Source: UBA6627 sp965248675
Lineage (GTDB): Bacteria; Chloroflexota; Dehalococcoidia; UBA2979
DNA: 64,000 nt
Assembly (NCBI GenBank): GCA_965248675.1
Contig: CBDFJZ010000008.1
Span: forward strand, 806,001 to 870,000
Direction of reading: 5' to 3'
The translations under genes and the position numbers were made by a program. A model generated the notes under the pieces. The model was not told the origin of the DNA. It was given only the letters and a program-made list of their open reading frames with translations, and ran no database searches. This document shows, in pieces, positions 17,944 to 25,905 of this stretch. The stretch's first letter is position 1; every line of letters begins with the position of its first letter.

Positions 17944-19119
17944 ATGGATTTCCGATTCACCGACGAGCAAGAGGGATTCCGCGACGACGTGAAGAGTTTC
18001 ATCGAGGAGCACGCGCCGGAGGGGCGGATCGGCGGCGGCGACGAGGAGGCCAACGCCGCGGTACACGAGCAGGTGCTGGGGTTCCAGAAGGCGCTCGCCG
18101 AGCGGCGCTGGCTGACGCTGGCCTGGCCGAAGGAGATCGGCGGCCTGGAGACATCGCACTGGCAGCAGATGGTGCTGAACGAGGAAATGGCGTACCAGGG
18201 CGCGCCTTCGAGCCAGAACATGGGCACGATGTGGGTCGGGCCGGCGTTGATGCTCGTTGGCTCGGATGAGCAGAAGGAGACGCACCTCAATCGCATCGCG
18301 GACGCCGCAGATGACTCGTGGTGGTGCACGCTCTACTCGGAGCCAGGCGCGGGGAGTGACCTGGCGTCGCTGCAGACGCGGGCCACGCAAGACGGCGACG
18401 AGTTCGTCGTGAACGGGCAGAAGATCTGGACCTCGGGCGCCCACCGCGCGAACTGGGGCTGGCTGGCCGCCCGCACCGACCCCGACGCGCCGAAGCACCG
18501 CGGAATCTCGATGTTCCTGCTGGACATGGCATCGCCGGGCGTTGAGGTGCGGCCGTTAGTGAACATGGTGGACGACCACTCGTTCAATGAGGTCTATTTC
18601 GAGGACGTGCGCGTCCCGGCGCGGAACCTGGTCGGCGAGCGCGACCGCGGCTGGTACCACCTGGCAGTGGCGCTGGACTTCGAGCGCTCCAGCATCGCGG
18701 GCTTCTCGGGCAGCCGGCGGGTCGTCGAGGAGCAGATGGCGTACGCCATGGAACACACCGAGGACCTCGAGCGCACGCCGCTCGTGCGGCTGGAGTTTGG
18801 CGACCGCCTCACGGAGGTCGAGGTCGGCACGAACCTCGCGTACCGGATCGTCCACTTGCAGACCGGCGGGATCATCGCGAACTACGAGGCGTCCGCGGCG
18901 AAGCTGTTCTCCTCGGAGCTGACACAGCGCATCGCGGCGACGGGGATGAGCATGCTCGGGCTGTACGGACAGCTCAGCACGCCGCAGGAGCACGCACGCC
19001 TCGATGGTGACGTCGGGAAGTCGTACGTGCAGAGCGTCGCATCGACGATCGGCGGCGGCACCTCGGAAGTGCAACGGAACATCATCGCGACGCGGGGGCT
19101 TGGCTTGCCGCGGGGTTAG
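17944..19119 (+). CDS. Acyl-CoA dehydrogenase
   Basis: A 391-residue FAD-dependent acyl-CoA dehydrogenase that introduces the alpha,beta double bond and delivers electrons to ETF (genes at 1466-3251). Visible landmarks: MDFRFTDEQEGFRDDVKSF at the start, the signature YSEPGAGSDLASLQTRA with VNGQKIWTSGAHRANWGWL near 140-180, DVRVPARNLVGERDRGW near 220, and the C-terminal SVASTIGGGTSEVQRNIIAT, the canonical FAD-binding tail. The ATG at 17944 matches family N-termini; the frame is open 21 codons upstream from a GTG. The thiolase and DUF35 genes follow in the same direction. Confidence 0.92.
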   Translation: MDFRFTDEQEGFRDDVKSFIEEHAPEGRIGGGDEEANAAVHEQVLGFQKALAERRWLTLAWPKEIGGLETSHWQQMVLNEEMAYQGAPSSQNMGTMWVGPALMLVGSDEQKETHLNRIADAADDSWWCTLYSEPGAGSDLASLQTRATQDGDEFVVNGQKIWTSGAHRANWGWLAARTDPDAPKHRGISMFLLDMASPGVEVRPLVNMVDDHSFNEVYFEDVRVPARNLVGERDRGWYHLAVALDFERSSIAGFSGSRRVVEEQMAYAMEHTEDLERTPLVRLEFGDRLTEVEVGTNLAYRIVHLQTGGIIANYEASAAKLFSSELTQRIAATGMSMLGLYGQLSTPQEHARLDGDVGKSYVQSVASTIGGGTSEVQRNIIATRGLGLPRG

Positions 19120-19217
19120 ACGATGGCGCCGTGCGGAACGGCGCTGGCGGTTGAGCGACAGGTCAGTAGTATCGAGCGCCGCGGCCACAACACGGCTGCG
19201 TAGGTGGGAGTGCAGCA

Positions 19218-20396
19218 GTGAGCGAACGAACGATCCGCGGCAAGACCGCGGTCGTGGGGGTTGGGGAGACGACGTATTACAAGCGGGCGCAAGCGCCGGA
19301 TCCTGAATTTAAGATGGGGCTCGAGGCGGTGCTGCTGGCGGCGGAGGATGCAGGCATCGACGTCCGTGAGATCGACGGTTTTGCGTCGTACTCCAATGAC
19401 CGGAACTCCCCGGAGCGGATCGCCAGCGCGCTTGGGATCCCGCATTACGGCTTCAGCAACATGTTCTGGGGCGGCGGCGGCGGCGGTGGGTCGGGAGCGA
19501 TGGCGAACGCCGTCGCGGCGATCAGCGCCGGCTACTCGGATGTGGTGGTCGTGTACCGGGCGCTGGCGCAGGGGCAGTTCGGGCGCTTCGGCCAGGGCGC
19601 GGCGATCCCGAAGGCGGCGGGAGCGATGGCGTTCACGGCGCCCTACGGGCTGATGTCGCCGGCCCAGTCGTTCGCGATGCGCGTGCGGCGCTTCATGCAC
19701 GAACACGGCGTAGAGCAAGAGGTGCTGCGAGCGATCTCGTTGACCAGCTACGCGCACGCGCAGAACAACCCGCGCGCGGTGATGCAGGGGCGCGAGCTGA
19801 CCGAGGAGATCTACGAGGACTCGCGCTGGATCGTGGAGCCGTTCCACCTCTTCGACTGCTGCATGGAGAACGACGGCGCGGCGGCGGTGATCGTCACCTC
19901 GGCGGAGCGTGCCAAGGATCTGAAGCAGAAGCCAGCGTATATCCTGTCGACGGCGCAGGGCTCCTTCCTACGGCAGGGCGCCTCGGCGCACAACGCACCC
20001 GACTACGCGACGTCCAACTTCAAGACGGTCGCCCCGAAGCTCTACGAGATGGCCGGGGTCGGGCCGAAGGACGTGGACGTCCTGCAGAGCTACGAGAACT
20101 TCACCGGCGGCGTGCTGATGAGCATGGTCGAGCACGGGTTCTGCGAGCCGGACGAGTGCAACGAGTTCTTCACGACGGATAACTTCCGCGCGCCGGACGG
20201 CAAGCTGCCGCTCAACACGAGCGGCGGCAACCTGGCGGAGTGCTACATGCACGGCCTGGAGCTGATCACCGAGGCGGTGAAACAGATCCGCGGCACCTCG
20301 CCGAACCAGGTCCCGGAGGTCGACGTTTCGATGATCACGTCCGGGCCGATGGTGCAGCCCGTGTCGTCGATGATCCTCGCGAACGAGCCGAGCTAA
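19218..20396 (+). CDS. Thiolase-fold protein (SCP2-thiolase / lipid-transfer type)
   Basis: A 392-residue thiolase-superfamily protein of the SCP-x/acetyl-CoA acetyltransferase-like type that pairs with DUF35 proteins. It has the domain start TAVVGVGETTYYKRAQAPDP, a glycine-rich stretch FWGGGGGGGSGAMANAV near residue 85 where true thiolases carry their nucleophile Cys, FDCCMENDGAAAVIVTSAER near 210-230, and LNTSGGNLAECYMHGL near 335-350. The glycine-rich segment lacks a clear nucleophilic Cys, so it may be a retro-aldol or non-decarboxylating member rather than a classical beta-ketothiolase. GTG start. The DUF35 partner follows 23 bases downstream. Confidence 0.87.
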   Translation: MSERTIRGKTAVVGVGETTYYKRAQAPDPEFKMGLEAVLLAAEDAGIDVREIDGFASYSNDRNSPERIASALGIPHYGFSNMFWGGGGGGGSGAMANAVAAISAGYSDVVVVYRALAQGQFGRFGQGAAIPKAAGAMAFTAPYGLMSPAQSFAMRVRRFMHEHGVEQEVLRAISLTSYAHAQNNPRAVMQGRELTEEIYEDSRWIVEPFHLFDCCMENDGAAAVIVTSAERAKDLKQKPAYILSTAQGSFLRQGASAHNAPDYATSNFKTVAPKLYEMAGVGPKDVDVLQSYENFTGGVLMSMVEHGFCEPDECNEFFTTDNFRAPDGKLPLNTSGGNLAECYMHGLELITEAVKQIRGTSPNQVPEVDVSMITSGPMVQPVSSMILANEPS

Positions 20397-20419
20397 CCCT
20401 TCGATTTGGGGGCGATCTG

Positions 20420-20890
20420 ATGACGACTGAGACGAAGACCGAGCAGAAGTACGCCCTGCCGGAAGGTCTGCCGGCTCCGGCACCAGACATCGATGGCCTC
20501 GGTGCGGAGTTCTGGGAGGCGACGAAGCGCCACGAGCTGCTGGTGCAACGCTGCCAGGATTGCCAGAACTGGCAGTGGGGACCGGAGCACATCTGCTTCG
20601 AGTGCCACTCGTGGAACCTCGATTACGAGCAGGTGGATCCCACCGGCGTGGTCTACAGCTGGGAGCGAGTCTGGTACCCGGTACACCCGGCCCTCGCGAC
20701 AGGCCTGCCGTACATGACGGTGCTGGTCGAGCTGCCCCAGGCCGGCAACGTGCGGATGGTCGGCAACCTCGTCGGCCAGGACCCCGAGGCACCAATCGAG
20801 ATCGGCCAGACGGTGGAAGCGGTCTTCGAGGACCACGGCGAAGGCGAAGACGCCTACGCCCTCGTCCAGTGGGCCCCCTTCGGGGGCTGA
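20420..20890 (+). CDS. Zn-ribbon OB-fold (DUF35) acyl-CoA-binding partner protein
   Basis: A 156-residue DUF35 protein: an N-terminal helix, a rubredoxin-like zinc ribbon with two CxxC pairs (CQDC and CFEC, residues about 40-58) and a C-terminal OB fold (GVVYSWERVWYPVHPALATG onward). Such proteins form heteromeric complexes with thiolase-fold enzymes, here the gene just upstream, and help bind the acyl-CoA substrate. The ATG at 20420 follows a GGGGGCGAT stretch. Its last codons (GCCCCCTTCGGGGGCTGA) are themselves the first hairpin of the repeat cluster that follows. Confidence 0.9.
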   Translation: MTTETKTEQKYALPEGLPAPAPDIDGLGAEFWEATKRHELLVQRCQDCQNWQWGPEHICFECHSWNLDYEQVDPTGVVYSWERVWYPVHPALATGLPYMTVLVELPQAGNVRMVGNLVGQDPEAPIEIGQTVEAVFEDHGEGEDAYALVQWAPFGG

Positions 20891-21080
20891 CCCCCTTCGG
20901 GGGTTGACGACGCTTCGCGCCTCCTTGCGAGGCCCCTGCGAGAACAAGACGGTCCCGTCGCGTGAGGGCCGGGGCCCCTTCGGGGCTCTTCTGACGCTTC
21001 GCGCGTCGCAACCACGCTTCGAGGCCCCTTCGGGGCTCTTCCGCCGCTTCGCGCCTCGTAACCAACCACGCTTCGAGGAC
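20873..21080. repeat. Cluster of TTCG-loop hairpins and a 50-55-bp tandem repeat
   Basis: GCCCC-TTCG-GGGC-type hairpins occur at 20873-20887, 20891-20903, 20974-20986 and 21024-21036. The element GACGCTTCGCGCCTC or close variants occurs at 20909, 20993 and 21044. Segments 20974-21023 and 21024-21079 are imperfect tandem copies of a 50-55-base unit ending CACGCTTCGAG. The first hairpin overlaps the end of the DUF35 gene. The same element family recurs at 22510-22615, which suggests a dispersed REP-like repeat that may also act as a terminator. Confidence 0.75.
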
Positions 21081-21249
21081 GGGCTCGATGGGCTCTTCGC
21101 GTGGGCGGCGGGCAGGAGACGGGCCGGTGCTGGCCGTCGGGCGATCCGAGGTATGTCCGCCGGTCAGTGGATACGCCTAGGTCGTGAGGGTAGACACGAC
21201 GGGGGAAGTCCCCCAGGTCCGACTATCGGATCTGGTCGAACGTTTAGTG

Positions 21250-21966
21250 ATGGAACACGTGCGGCCGCTCGTTCGAGGCTCGAACTACGCGTGGCTGATC
21301 GGCGCGCTTTCGCTGCTGGTGGCCGCCTGCGGCGGTTCCATCGCTGACGCGCCGTCGGCGAGGGCGACCGAGGCAGCCGCCCCGACGAGCGCCGCGACAT
21401 CGGAAGTTTTCTCGTTCCGCTATGAGCTCGTGATCGAGCTGACGGGCGGATCGAGCCCGTTCGCGTTCGAGCAACGCGGCGAGGTGGTGCTGCCGGATCG
21501 CGAGCACGCGACGCAGAGCTACGAGGTGTCCTGGCTGAGCCAGGAGACCGAGCGCGTCGCGATCGGCGAGCAGGTGTGGCTGCGCGGCGACCTGCCATGG
21601 GTTGACCTGGGAGCATCGCCGCTGGGGGTGATCGGGCGAGGCGGCGCGAGCGGCGCGGCCTTCGACGGGATGACCGGCAGCGGCGAAGACCTCGGGGGAC
21701 ACGCGACGACGAGGTACGAGCTGAGCGGTGACGCGTTCGTGCTGCTAGCGGGCGCGCCGGGCGGCGCATTCGACGAGTCAACGACGGTGACGATCTGGGT
21801 CTCCGACGAGTACGGCGTGCCGCTGCAGATGCAGATGAGCGCCGCGAACGCCGATGGCGAGCTGTCGTTGTCGCTGCGCGTGACGGACATCAACGCCGCC
21901 GACATCGCGGTCAGCCGCCCGGCCTCGGCGCAGACGGCGAACCTCGAGAGCGAGGCTCAACGATGA
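21250..21966 (+). CDS. Predicted lipoprotein, LppX/LolA-like secreted beta-sheet protein
   Basis: A 238-residue exported protein. From the ATG at 21250 a signal peptide ends in the lipobox SLLVAACGG (Cys27), so it should be lipid-anchored outside the membrane. A low-complexity Ala/Thr/Ser linker follows, then alternating beta strands (FSFRYELVIELTGGSSPFAF, EQVWLRGDLPWVDLGASPLG, STTVTIWVSDEYGVPLQMQM). The layout resembles LppX/LprG or DUF-type lipoproteins that shuttle lipids, but I see no diagnostic motif. An in-frame GTG at 21184 exists but lacks a signal-peptide context. Its TGA overlaps the ATG of the next exported protein by four bases. Confidence 0.7.
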   Translation: MEHVRPLVRGSNYAWLIGALSLLVAACGGSIADAPSARATEAAAPTSAATSEVFSFRYELVIELTGGSSPFAFEQRGEVVLPDREHATQSYEVSWLSQETERVAIGEQVWLRGDLPWVDLGASPLGVIGRGGASGAAFDGMTGSGEDLGGHATTRYELSGDAFVLLAGAPGGAFDESTTVTIWVSDEYGVPLQMQMSAANADGELSLSLRVTDINAADIAVSRPASAQTANLESEAQR

Positions 21967-22505
21967 CGCGCACCGGACTGGCGATCATGCTCGCCGTGTC
22001 GCTCGTGGCGCTGTTCACGACGGTGACCTCGGCGCGAGCGGACGAGCACGACGACGCGGAGGTCGAGTGCGTGGTCGCGGGTGCGACGGTGATCGAGTGC
22101 GACGACGAGGGTATCACCGAGGACCACGGCGAGAACTGCGACGTGATCCACTACCACGGCGACCTGAACGGCGCGGGCGACCCCGACGAGTACGGCTGCG
22201 GTCATGGTGAAGTGACCGAGCAGCCCGTCGCCTCGGAAGAGGAGGACAGCGGTTATTGGGAGTCGTTCACCGATTGGGCAGACGCGCTCTTCCAGGGGAT
22301 CAGCGGTGGCTTCTCGCCGAAGAACGTCAGTGAGTCGGTGGATATCGTTGAAGAGGCGTCCGAAGGCATCGCGGAGAATATCGAGAACGTCGAGGAGTAC
22401 TTCGAAACCTACGAAGACGCGCCTGACCGAGACCGATACACGCTCGAAAACGAGGGCGGCGACCACGGCTGGCTCTACAACGCCTTCTGGGGCCTCTTCG
22501 AATAA
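21963..22505 (+). CDS. Secreted acidic hypothetical protein
   Basis: A 180-residue protein with a clear Sec signal peptide (MTRTGLAIMLAVSLVALFTT, cleavage likely after TSARA). The mature part is strongly acidic and contains CVVAGATVIECDDEGITEDH with four cysteines in its first 80 residues (ECVV, IECD, NCDV, YGCG). This pattern is compatible with two disulfides. A Glu-rich helical segment and an aromatic tail GWLYNAFWGLFE follow. It overlaps the lipoprotein stop (ATGA), so the two are translationally coupled and probably act together at the cell surface. Acidic His/Asp clusters suggest metal binding; no family recognised. Confidence 0.65.
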   Translation: MTRTGLAIMLAVSLVALFTTVTSARADEHDDAEVECVVAGATVIECDDEGITEDHGENCDVIHYHGDLNGAGDPDEYGCGHGEVTEQPVASEEEDSGYWESFTDWADALFQGISGGFSPKNVSESVDIVEEASEGIAENIENVEEYFETYEDAPDRDRYTLENEGGDHGWLYNAFWGLFE

Positions 22506-22509
22506 TCTT

Positions 22510-22615
22510 GCCTGACGCTTCGCGCCTCTTCGTGAGGCGCCGGCACTGAAAGGCGGCAGCCCGGCCGCGCGAGCGGCCCCCTCGGGGGCTCTCGACGCTT
22601 CGCGCCTCGTAGAGG
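22510..22615. repeat. Second cluster of the TTCG-hairpin repeat family
   Basis: GACGCTTCGCGCCTC occurs exactly at 22514-22528 and 22594-22608, separated by a GCCCCCTCGGGGGC hairpin at 22575-22588. GCGCCTC-TTCG-TGAGGCGC forms a further hairpin starting at 22522. This is the same family as 20873-21080, now bracketing the two exported-protein genes. Confidence 0.7.
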
Positions 22616-22690
22616 GGACTCGGTGCGATAGTCGATGGCTCCGTCGCGTTGGCGGCCTAGCCGTCGTTGGCCTGGTGGCGCCGTCAGGGG

Positions 22691-22937
22691 TCAGCGGCCG
22701 AGGAAGTCGGTCTCACGTTTCTCGGAGAACGCTCGCATGCCCTCGATGGAGTCGCGCGAGGGGCCGGCGATCGGGTTCGCCGCTTCGGACCATTGCATGG
22801 CGCAGTCGAAGTCGAGGGTGGAGATGCGGAGCGCGAGCGTGTTGCAGAGCTTCTGGGCGATTGGCGGGCGGGCCTCGACCTCGAGGGCGAGCTCCACCGT
22901 CTTGGCCTCGAGCTCCTCAGGGGCGACGAGGTAGTGG
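22691..22937 (-). pseudogene. C-terminal remnant of an enoyl-CoA hydratase
   Basis: About 80 codons on the minus strand (APEELEAKTVELALEVEARP, ending AFSEKRETDFLGR) match the C-terminal helices of crotonases. They share the F-S/Q-EKR-x-x-F tail with the genes at 6412 and 56897. Everything upstream of this helix is absent: homology ends where the antitoxin gene's stop codon lies (22938-22940). The missing 5' part is not found beyond the toxin gene either, so this is a deletion or insertion scar. Confidence 0.75.
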
Positions 22938-23258
22938 CTATTCCTTCGCGGCACCCGCCCTGGCCCGTTCCTTCACTAGGCGGACTTCGAGCCGGTACCC
23001 GAGGGCCTTCGCGACCTCCTGGGCGGTCTCGAGGCGCGGGGTGTGCTCGCCCGACTCCATGCGCGTGATCACGTTCTTTGAGACGCCGACGCGCTCGCCG
23101 AGCTCGCGCTGGGTGAGTTTCGCGCGCTTCCTGGCGCGGATCAGCTGGCGCACGAGGTCGAACCGCGGCCCGAGTCGTTCGTACTCGCGCTGCAGCTCCG
23201 GATCGTGCTCTCTCAATTCGCGCAAATGGTCCCGCGCTCTGGTTCCGATCTTCGCCAT
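22938..23258 (-). CDS. XRE-family antitoxin / transcriptional regulator (HigA-like)
   Basis: A 106-residue helix-turn-helix protein. Residues 36-90 form a Cro/C1-type domain (LIRARKRAKLTQRELGERVG, then VSKNVITRMESGEHTPRLET). A basic N-terminal helix precedes it. It lies 42 bases downstream of a RelE/HigB-like toxin gene in the toxin-first order typical of higBA. It would neutralise the toxin and repress the shared promoter; an inverted repeat at 23651-23668 is the likely operator. Confidence 0.85.
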   Translation of the reverse strand: MAKIGTRARDHLRELREHDPELQREYERLGPRFDLVRQLIRARKRAKLTQRELGERVGVSKNVITRMESGEHTPRLETAQEVAKALGYRLEVRLVKERARAGAAKE

Positions 23259-23300
23259 CGGTCTAGCTCTCTCTCGCTGGCGTTCTAGGCACTCTGATCG

Positions 23301-23642
23301 CTATCTGAGCGACAACAGCCGCCTGATGGCGGTGGCTCCCTCCTTTCGATCCAGTTTCTGGGTGCGCTTTCTCCACGCGTGCAGCAACACCACCAGGCCG
23401 TCGACTTCGGCGTATGCGCAGCGGTGGTCACCGAATCGCAGCTCCCAGAGCCGCTCGCGCCGGTTGATGATCCGGTCGTGCGGCATCCCGAGCGGCACGC
23501 CCTCGCTCTCCATTAGGTCGAGGAGGCGGTCGAAGGTCGCGACCACGGACCGCTCGCCCGCTGCCTCCACGGCATCGACGTACAGCCGCACCGGCTCACG
23601 ATCTCGACCATCGACGAAGTAGTGAACCAGCATCGCCGTCAT
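23301..23642 (-). CDS. RelE/HigB-like (Gp49 family) toxin
   Basis: A 113-residue protein of the phage-derived Gp49/HigB-like group: YFVDGRDREPVRLYVDAVEA at the start, LGMPHDRIINRRERLWELRF in the middle, then RCAYAEVDGLVVLLHAWRKR and TQKLDRKEGATAIRRLL, the usual basic C-terminal strands. Members cleave ribosome-associated mRNA. I favour the ATG at 23642 because it leaves the operator palindrome upstream of the coding region; an in-frame ATG at 23660 lies inside that palindrome. Partner: the XRE gene at 22938. Confidence 0.83.
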   Translation of the reverse strand: MTAMLVHYFVDGRDREPVRLYVDAVEAAGERSVVATFDRLLDLMESEGVPLGMPHDRIINRRERLWELRFGDHRCAYAEVDGLVVLLHAWRKRTQKLDRKEGATAIRRLLSLR

Positions 23643-23650
23643 GCCTAACA

Positions 23651-23690
23651 GGTAGCACACATGCTACCACATCGCAACTTACGGGTAGCA
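23651..23690. promoter_or_regulatory. Likely toxin-antitoxin operator
   Basis: GGTAGCA-CACA-TGCTACC (23651-23668) is a perfect 7-bp inverted repeat. A further half-site GGTAGCA lies at 23684-23690. Its position just upstream of the toxin start fits autoregulation by the XRE antitoxin. Confidence 0.65.
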
Positions 23691-23917
23691 CGATTGATAC
23701 CGGTGAACGCTACGCCGAGTGCTCGTGGGTGGGGTTCTTTACGCCCTCGCTCTCGGGGCGACCCGGAAGGCGGCCATAGGTACCGCTGGACGGTCTGGAG
23801 ACACGAATTGTCGGACCGCGTATGCGAATCCGCCGGTGCGTGGGTTCTGCCGTGAAACCTGCGGACGGGTCTCAGCGACCGCGCCCGGTGCGCTCGACGC
23901 TGCTGTGGCCTCGGGAG

Positions 23918-25230
23918 CTACTCCATCACTCGCAGCGTCGAGGGGATGTCCATGTTGCGGAGCTTGCGGATGGTGAGCAGCGGTGCGGCGGCGACGGCGA
24001 GGATGCCGAGAGCGAGCACGATGGCGAGTGAGCTGTAGGAGAGCGTCGCCTCGAGGCGGATGTCGGGGAGCGTGCGAGGGAAGAGCACGTCGACGGTCCA
24101 GGTCAGCAGGGCGAAGCCGCCGAGCAGGCCGAGGAGGGTTCCGATCAGGCCGATCACGAGGCTCTCCACGACCGACATGCGGAGGATCGTGCGGACGGGG
24201 ATCCCGAAGGCGAGCATCGTGGCGTTCTCGCGGGCGCGTTCGTCTTCGCTGATGCTCGCGGCGTTGAAGGCGATCAGGAGCGCGAGGAGGAGCGCGGCGC
24301 CCTCGATGATCTGGAACACTCCGGTGAACTGCGCCATCGCGTCGCGGATCGCGTCGGTGGTGGCGGTGACGCCCTGAACCGAGGCGACGCCGGGGAGGCC
24401 GAAGAGCGCGCGCTGAACGCTGCGCTCGTCCTCGCCACCGGTGGGGCGGGCGACGATGCGGTTCGTCGCTCCGGCGAGGCCCATCAGATCGGCGTGCGCG
24501 AGGTCGATGTAGGCGAGGAAGCGGAACGGGTGGGGGTGGACGCCGACCACCGGCAGCTCGCTGTGGGCGACGACGAACGCGGCGGGGCCGGTGCGCAGCG
24601 GATGGCAGAGGACAACGGTCTGACCGGGCTTGACGCCGAGATCGGCGGCGGCGGCCGCGGAGAGGACGATGCCGCGCGTCGCGCGGTCGAGCGCGCCGTC
24701 GGTGATCGTCGGGCGCCAGAGCGTGCTCTCGAGGTCGACCAGATCGATGAAGAGATCGATGTCGTGATCCGGGTGAGCGGTGACGAGGGTGCCGCCGACC
24801 TGGAGAACGGCTTCGGCCGCCTGGAGTTCAGGGGCGGCGAGGATCAGCGTGGCGGCGGTCGAGTCGGCGGGGTAGAAGGCATCGAGGGCGATCTCGAGGC
24901 GGTCGGACGTCTGAGCGAGCAGCTCCTCGTCGCTGCGATCGATCGTGCGAAAGAGCGAATCCAGGATGCCGACGATGCCGACGAGCACGGAGAGGACGGC
25001 GGCGGCACCGAGGATGGTGAGCAGCGCGCCGCGGTGAGCGGAGCAAGTTACGCAGCGGGAGACGAGCGAAGGTGCTGCCCGGCAGCCGGAGGCGCTGGGC
25101 GAAGGGCGTCAGCGCGTTTCCGCGAGCGGCGACATGGGTCGGCTTGATCGCGTCGATCGGGTTGACGCGGACGGCGCGGAGCACGACTCCCGGCGTCAGC
25201 CTCCGGCCTCGAGGCGTCAGGCGGCCCGTG
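23918..25230 (-). pseudogene. Truncated and frameshifted ABC transporter permease (FtsX/MacB type)
   Basis: The frame 23918-24988 encodes the second half of an FtsX-family permease: a periplasmic segment, then membrane helices (GAALLLALLIAFNAASISED, MSVVESLVIGLIGTLLGLLG, SLAIVLALGILAVAAAPLLT) ending PSTLRVME. The conserved link LRAVRVNPIDAIKPTHVAAR and NLLRSPRR reads in another frame at about 25030-25180. A frameshift near 25030 rejoins it with LLTILGAAAAVLSVLVGIVG. Homology then stops by about 25230, before the DinB gene, so the N-terminal half is absent and no ATPase subunit is nearby. The frameshift may be an error; the missing N-terminus is not easily explained that way. Confidence 0.7.
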
Positions 25231-25272
25231 TCGTCCCGCCCGTCCTGATGGGGCCATTCGGCCCGCGCGGGA

Positions 25273-25833
25273 TCAGGAGGGGAATGCGTCGCCGGCGATG
25301 ATCGCCTCGATCTGGCGGAGGTGGGCGCCGTCGTGGATGCGCTGGAAAGCGAACCACGCGCGAGCGGGCAGCTCGCCGAAGTACATGTGCAGGAAGGTGC
25401 GATCGAGATCCGCGTTCGCGGGGAGCCGCGCGGGCAGCGCCGCGAACGCGATCGAATCGTCGCGAAACGCGTCTCGGAGGGCGCTGAACGAACCACTGAA
25501 CGCGGGTGCGACCTCGTGGGCGGTGACGTCGCCGGGGCTGTCGTACGGCGTGTCCGCACCGGGATCGCGGCCGGCGGTGAGCGCCTCGATGATCGCGATC
25601 ACGCCGTCGGACGAGGGGAGCAGGTGGCGGATCGTCTCGGCGATCGACCACGCGTCGGGCGACGGCTTCCAGGCGGCTTGCTCCTCGGAAATTGCGGCAA
25701 TCGCGTCGAGCAGGACGCCGCGGGCGGCGACGACCTCGGGCCAGAGTTCGGGCCAGCCAGCCTCGGCGCCACGGGCCAGGAGGCGGCCTCGGATCTCGTC
25801 TTGCCAGCCGCCAGGGCCGTCTCGTGTGGTCAT
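25273..25833 (-). CDS. DinB-like four-helix-bundle protein
   Basis: A 186-residue DinB/YfiT-type protein, a predicted metal-binding helical bundle related to bacillithiol- or mycothiol-dependent transferases. Typical pieces are EEQAAWKPSPDAWSIAETIR with HLLPSSDG (first metal His) and YFGELPARAWFAFQRIHDGA with HLRQIEAI (C-terminal His pair). The function of individual members is rarely known. It is divergent from the signal-peptidase gene with only about 70 bases between starts. Confidence 0.8.
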   Translation of the reverse strand: MTTRDGPGGWQDEIRGRLLARGAEAGWPELWPEVVAARGVLLDAIAAISEEQAAWKPSPDAWSIAETIRHLLPSSDGVIAIIEALTAGRDPGADTPYDSPGDVTAHEVAPAFSGSFSALRDAFRDDSIAFAALPARLPANADLDRTFLHMYFGELPARAWFAFQRIHDGAHLRQIEAIIAGDAFPS

Positions 25834-25905
25834 TGCCCCTCGATCTGGCGCCAGCGGACCCTATTCGTCAACTCTCGCTCGAATATTCAGTCTGAGCAGG
25901 GAGCG

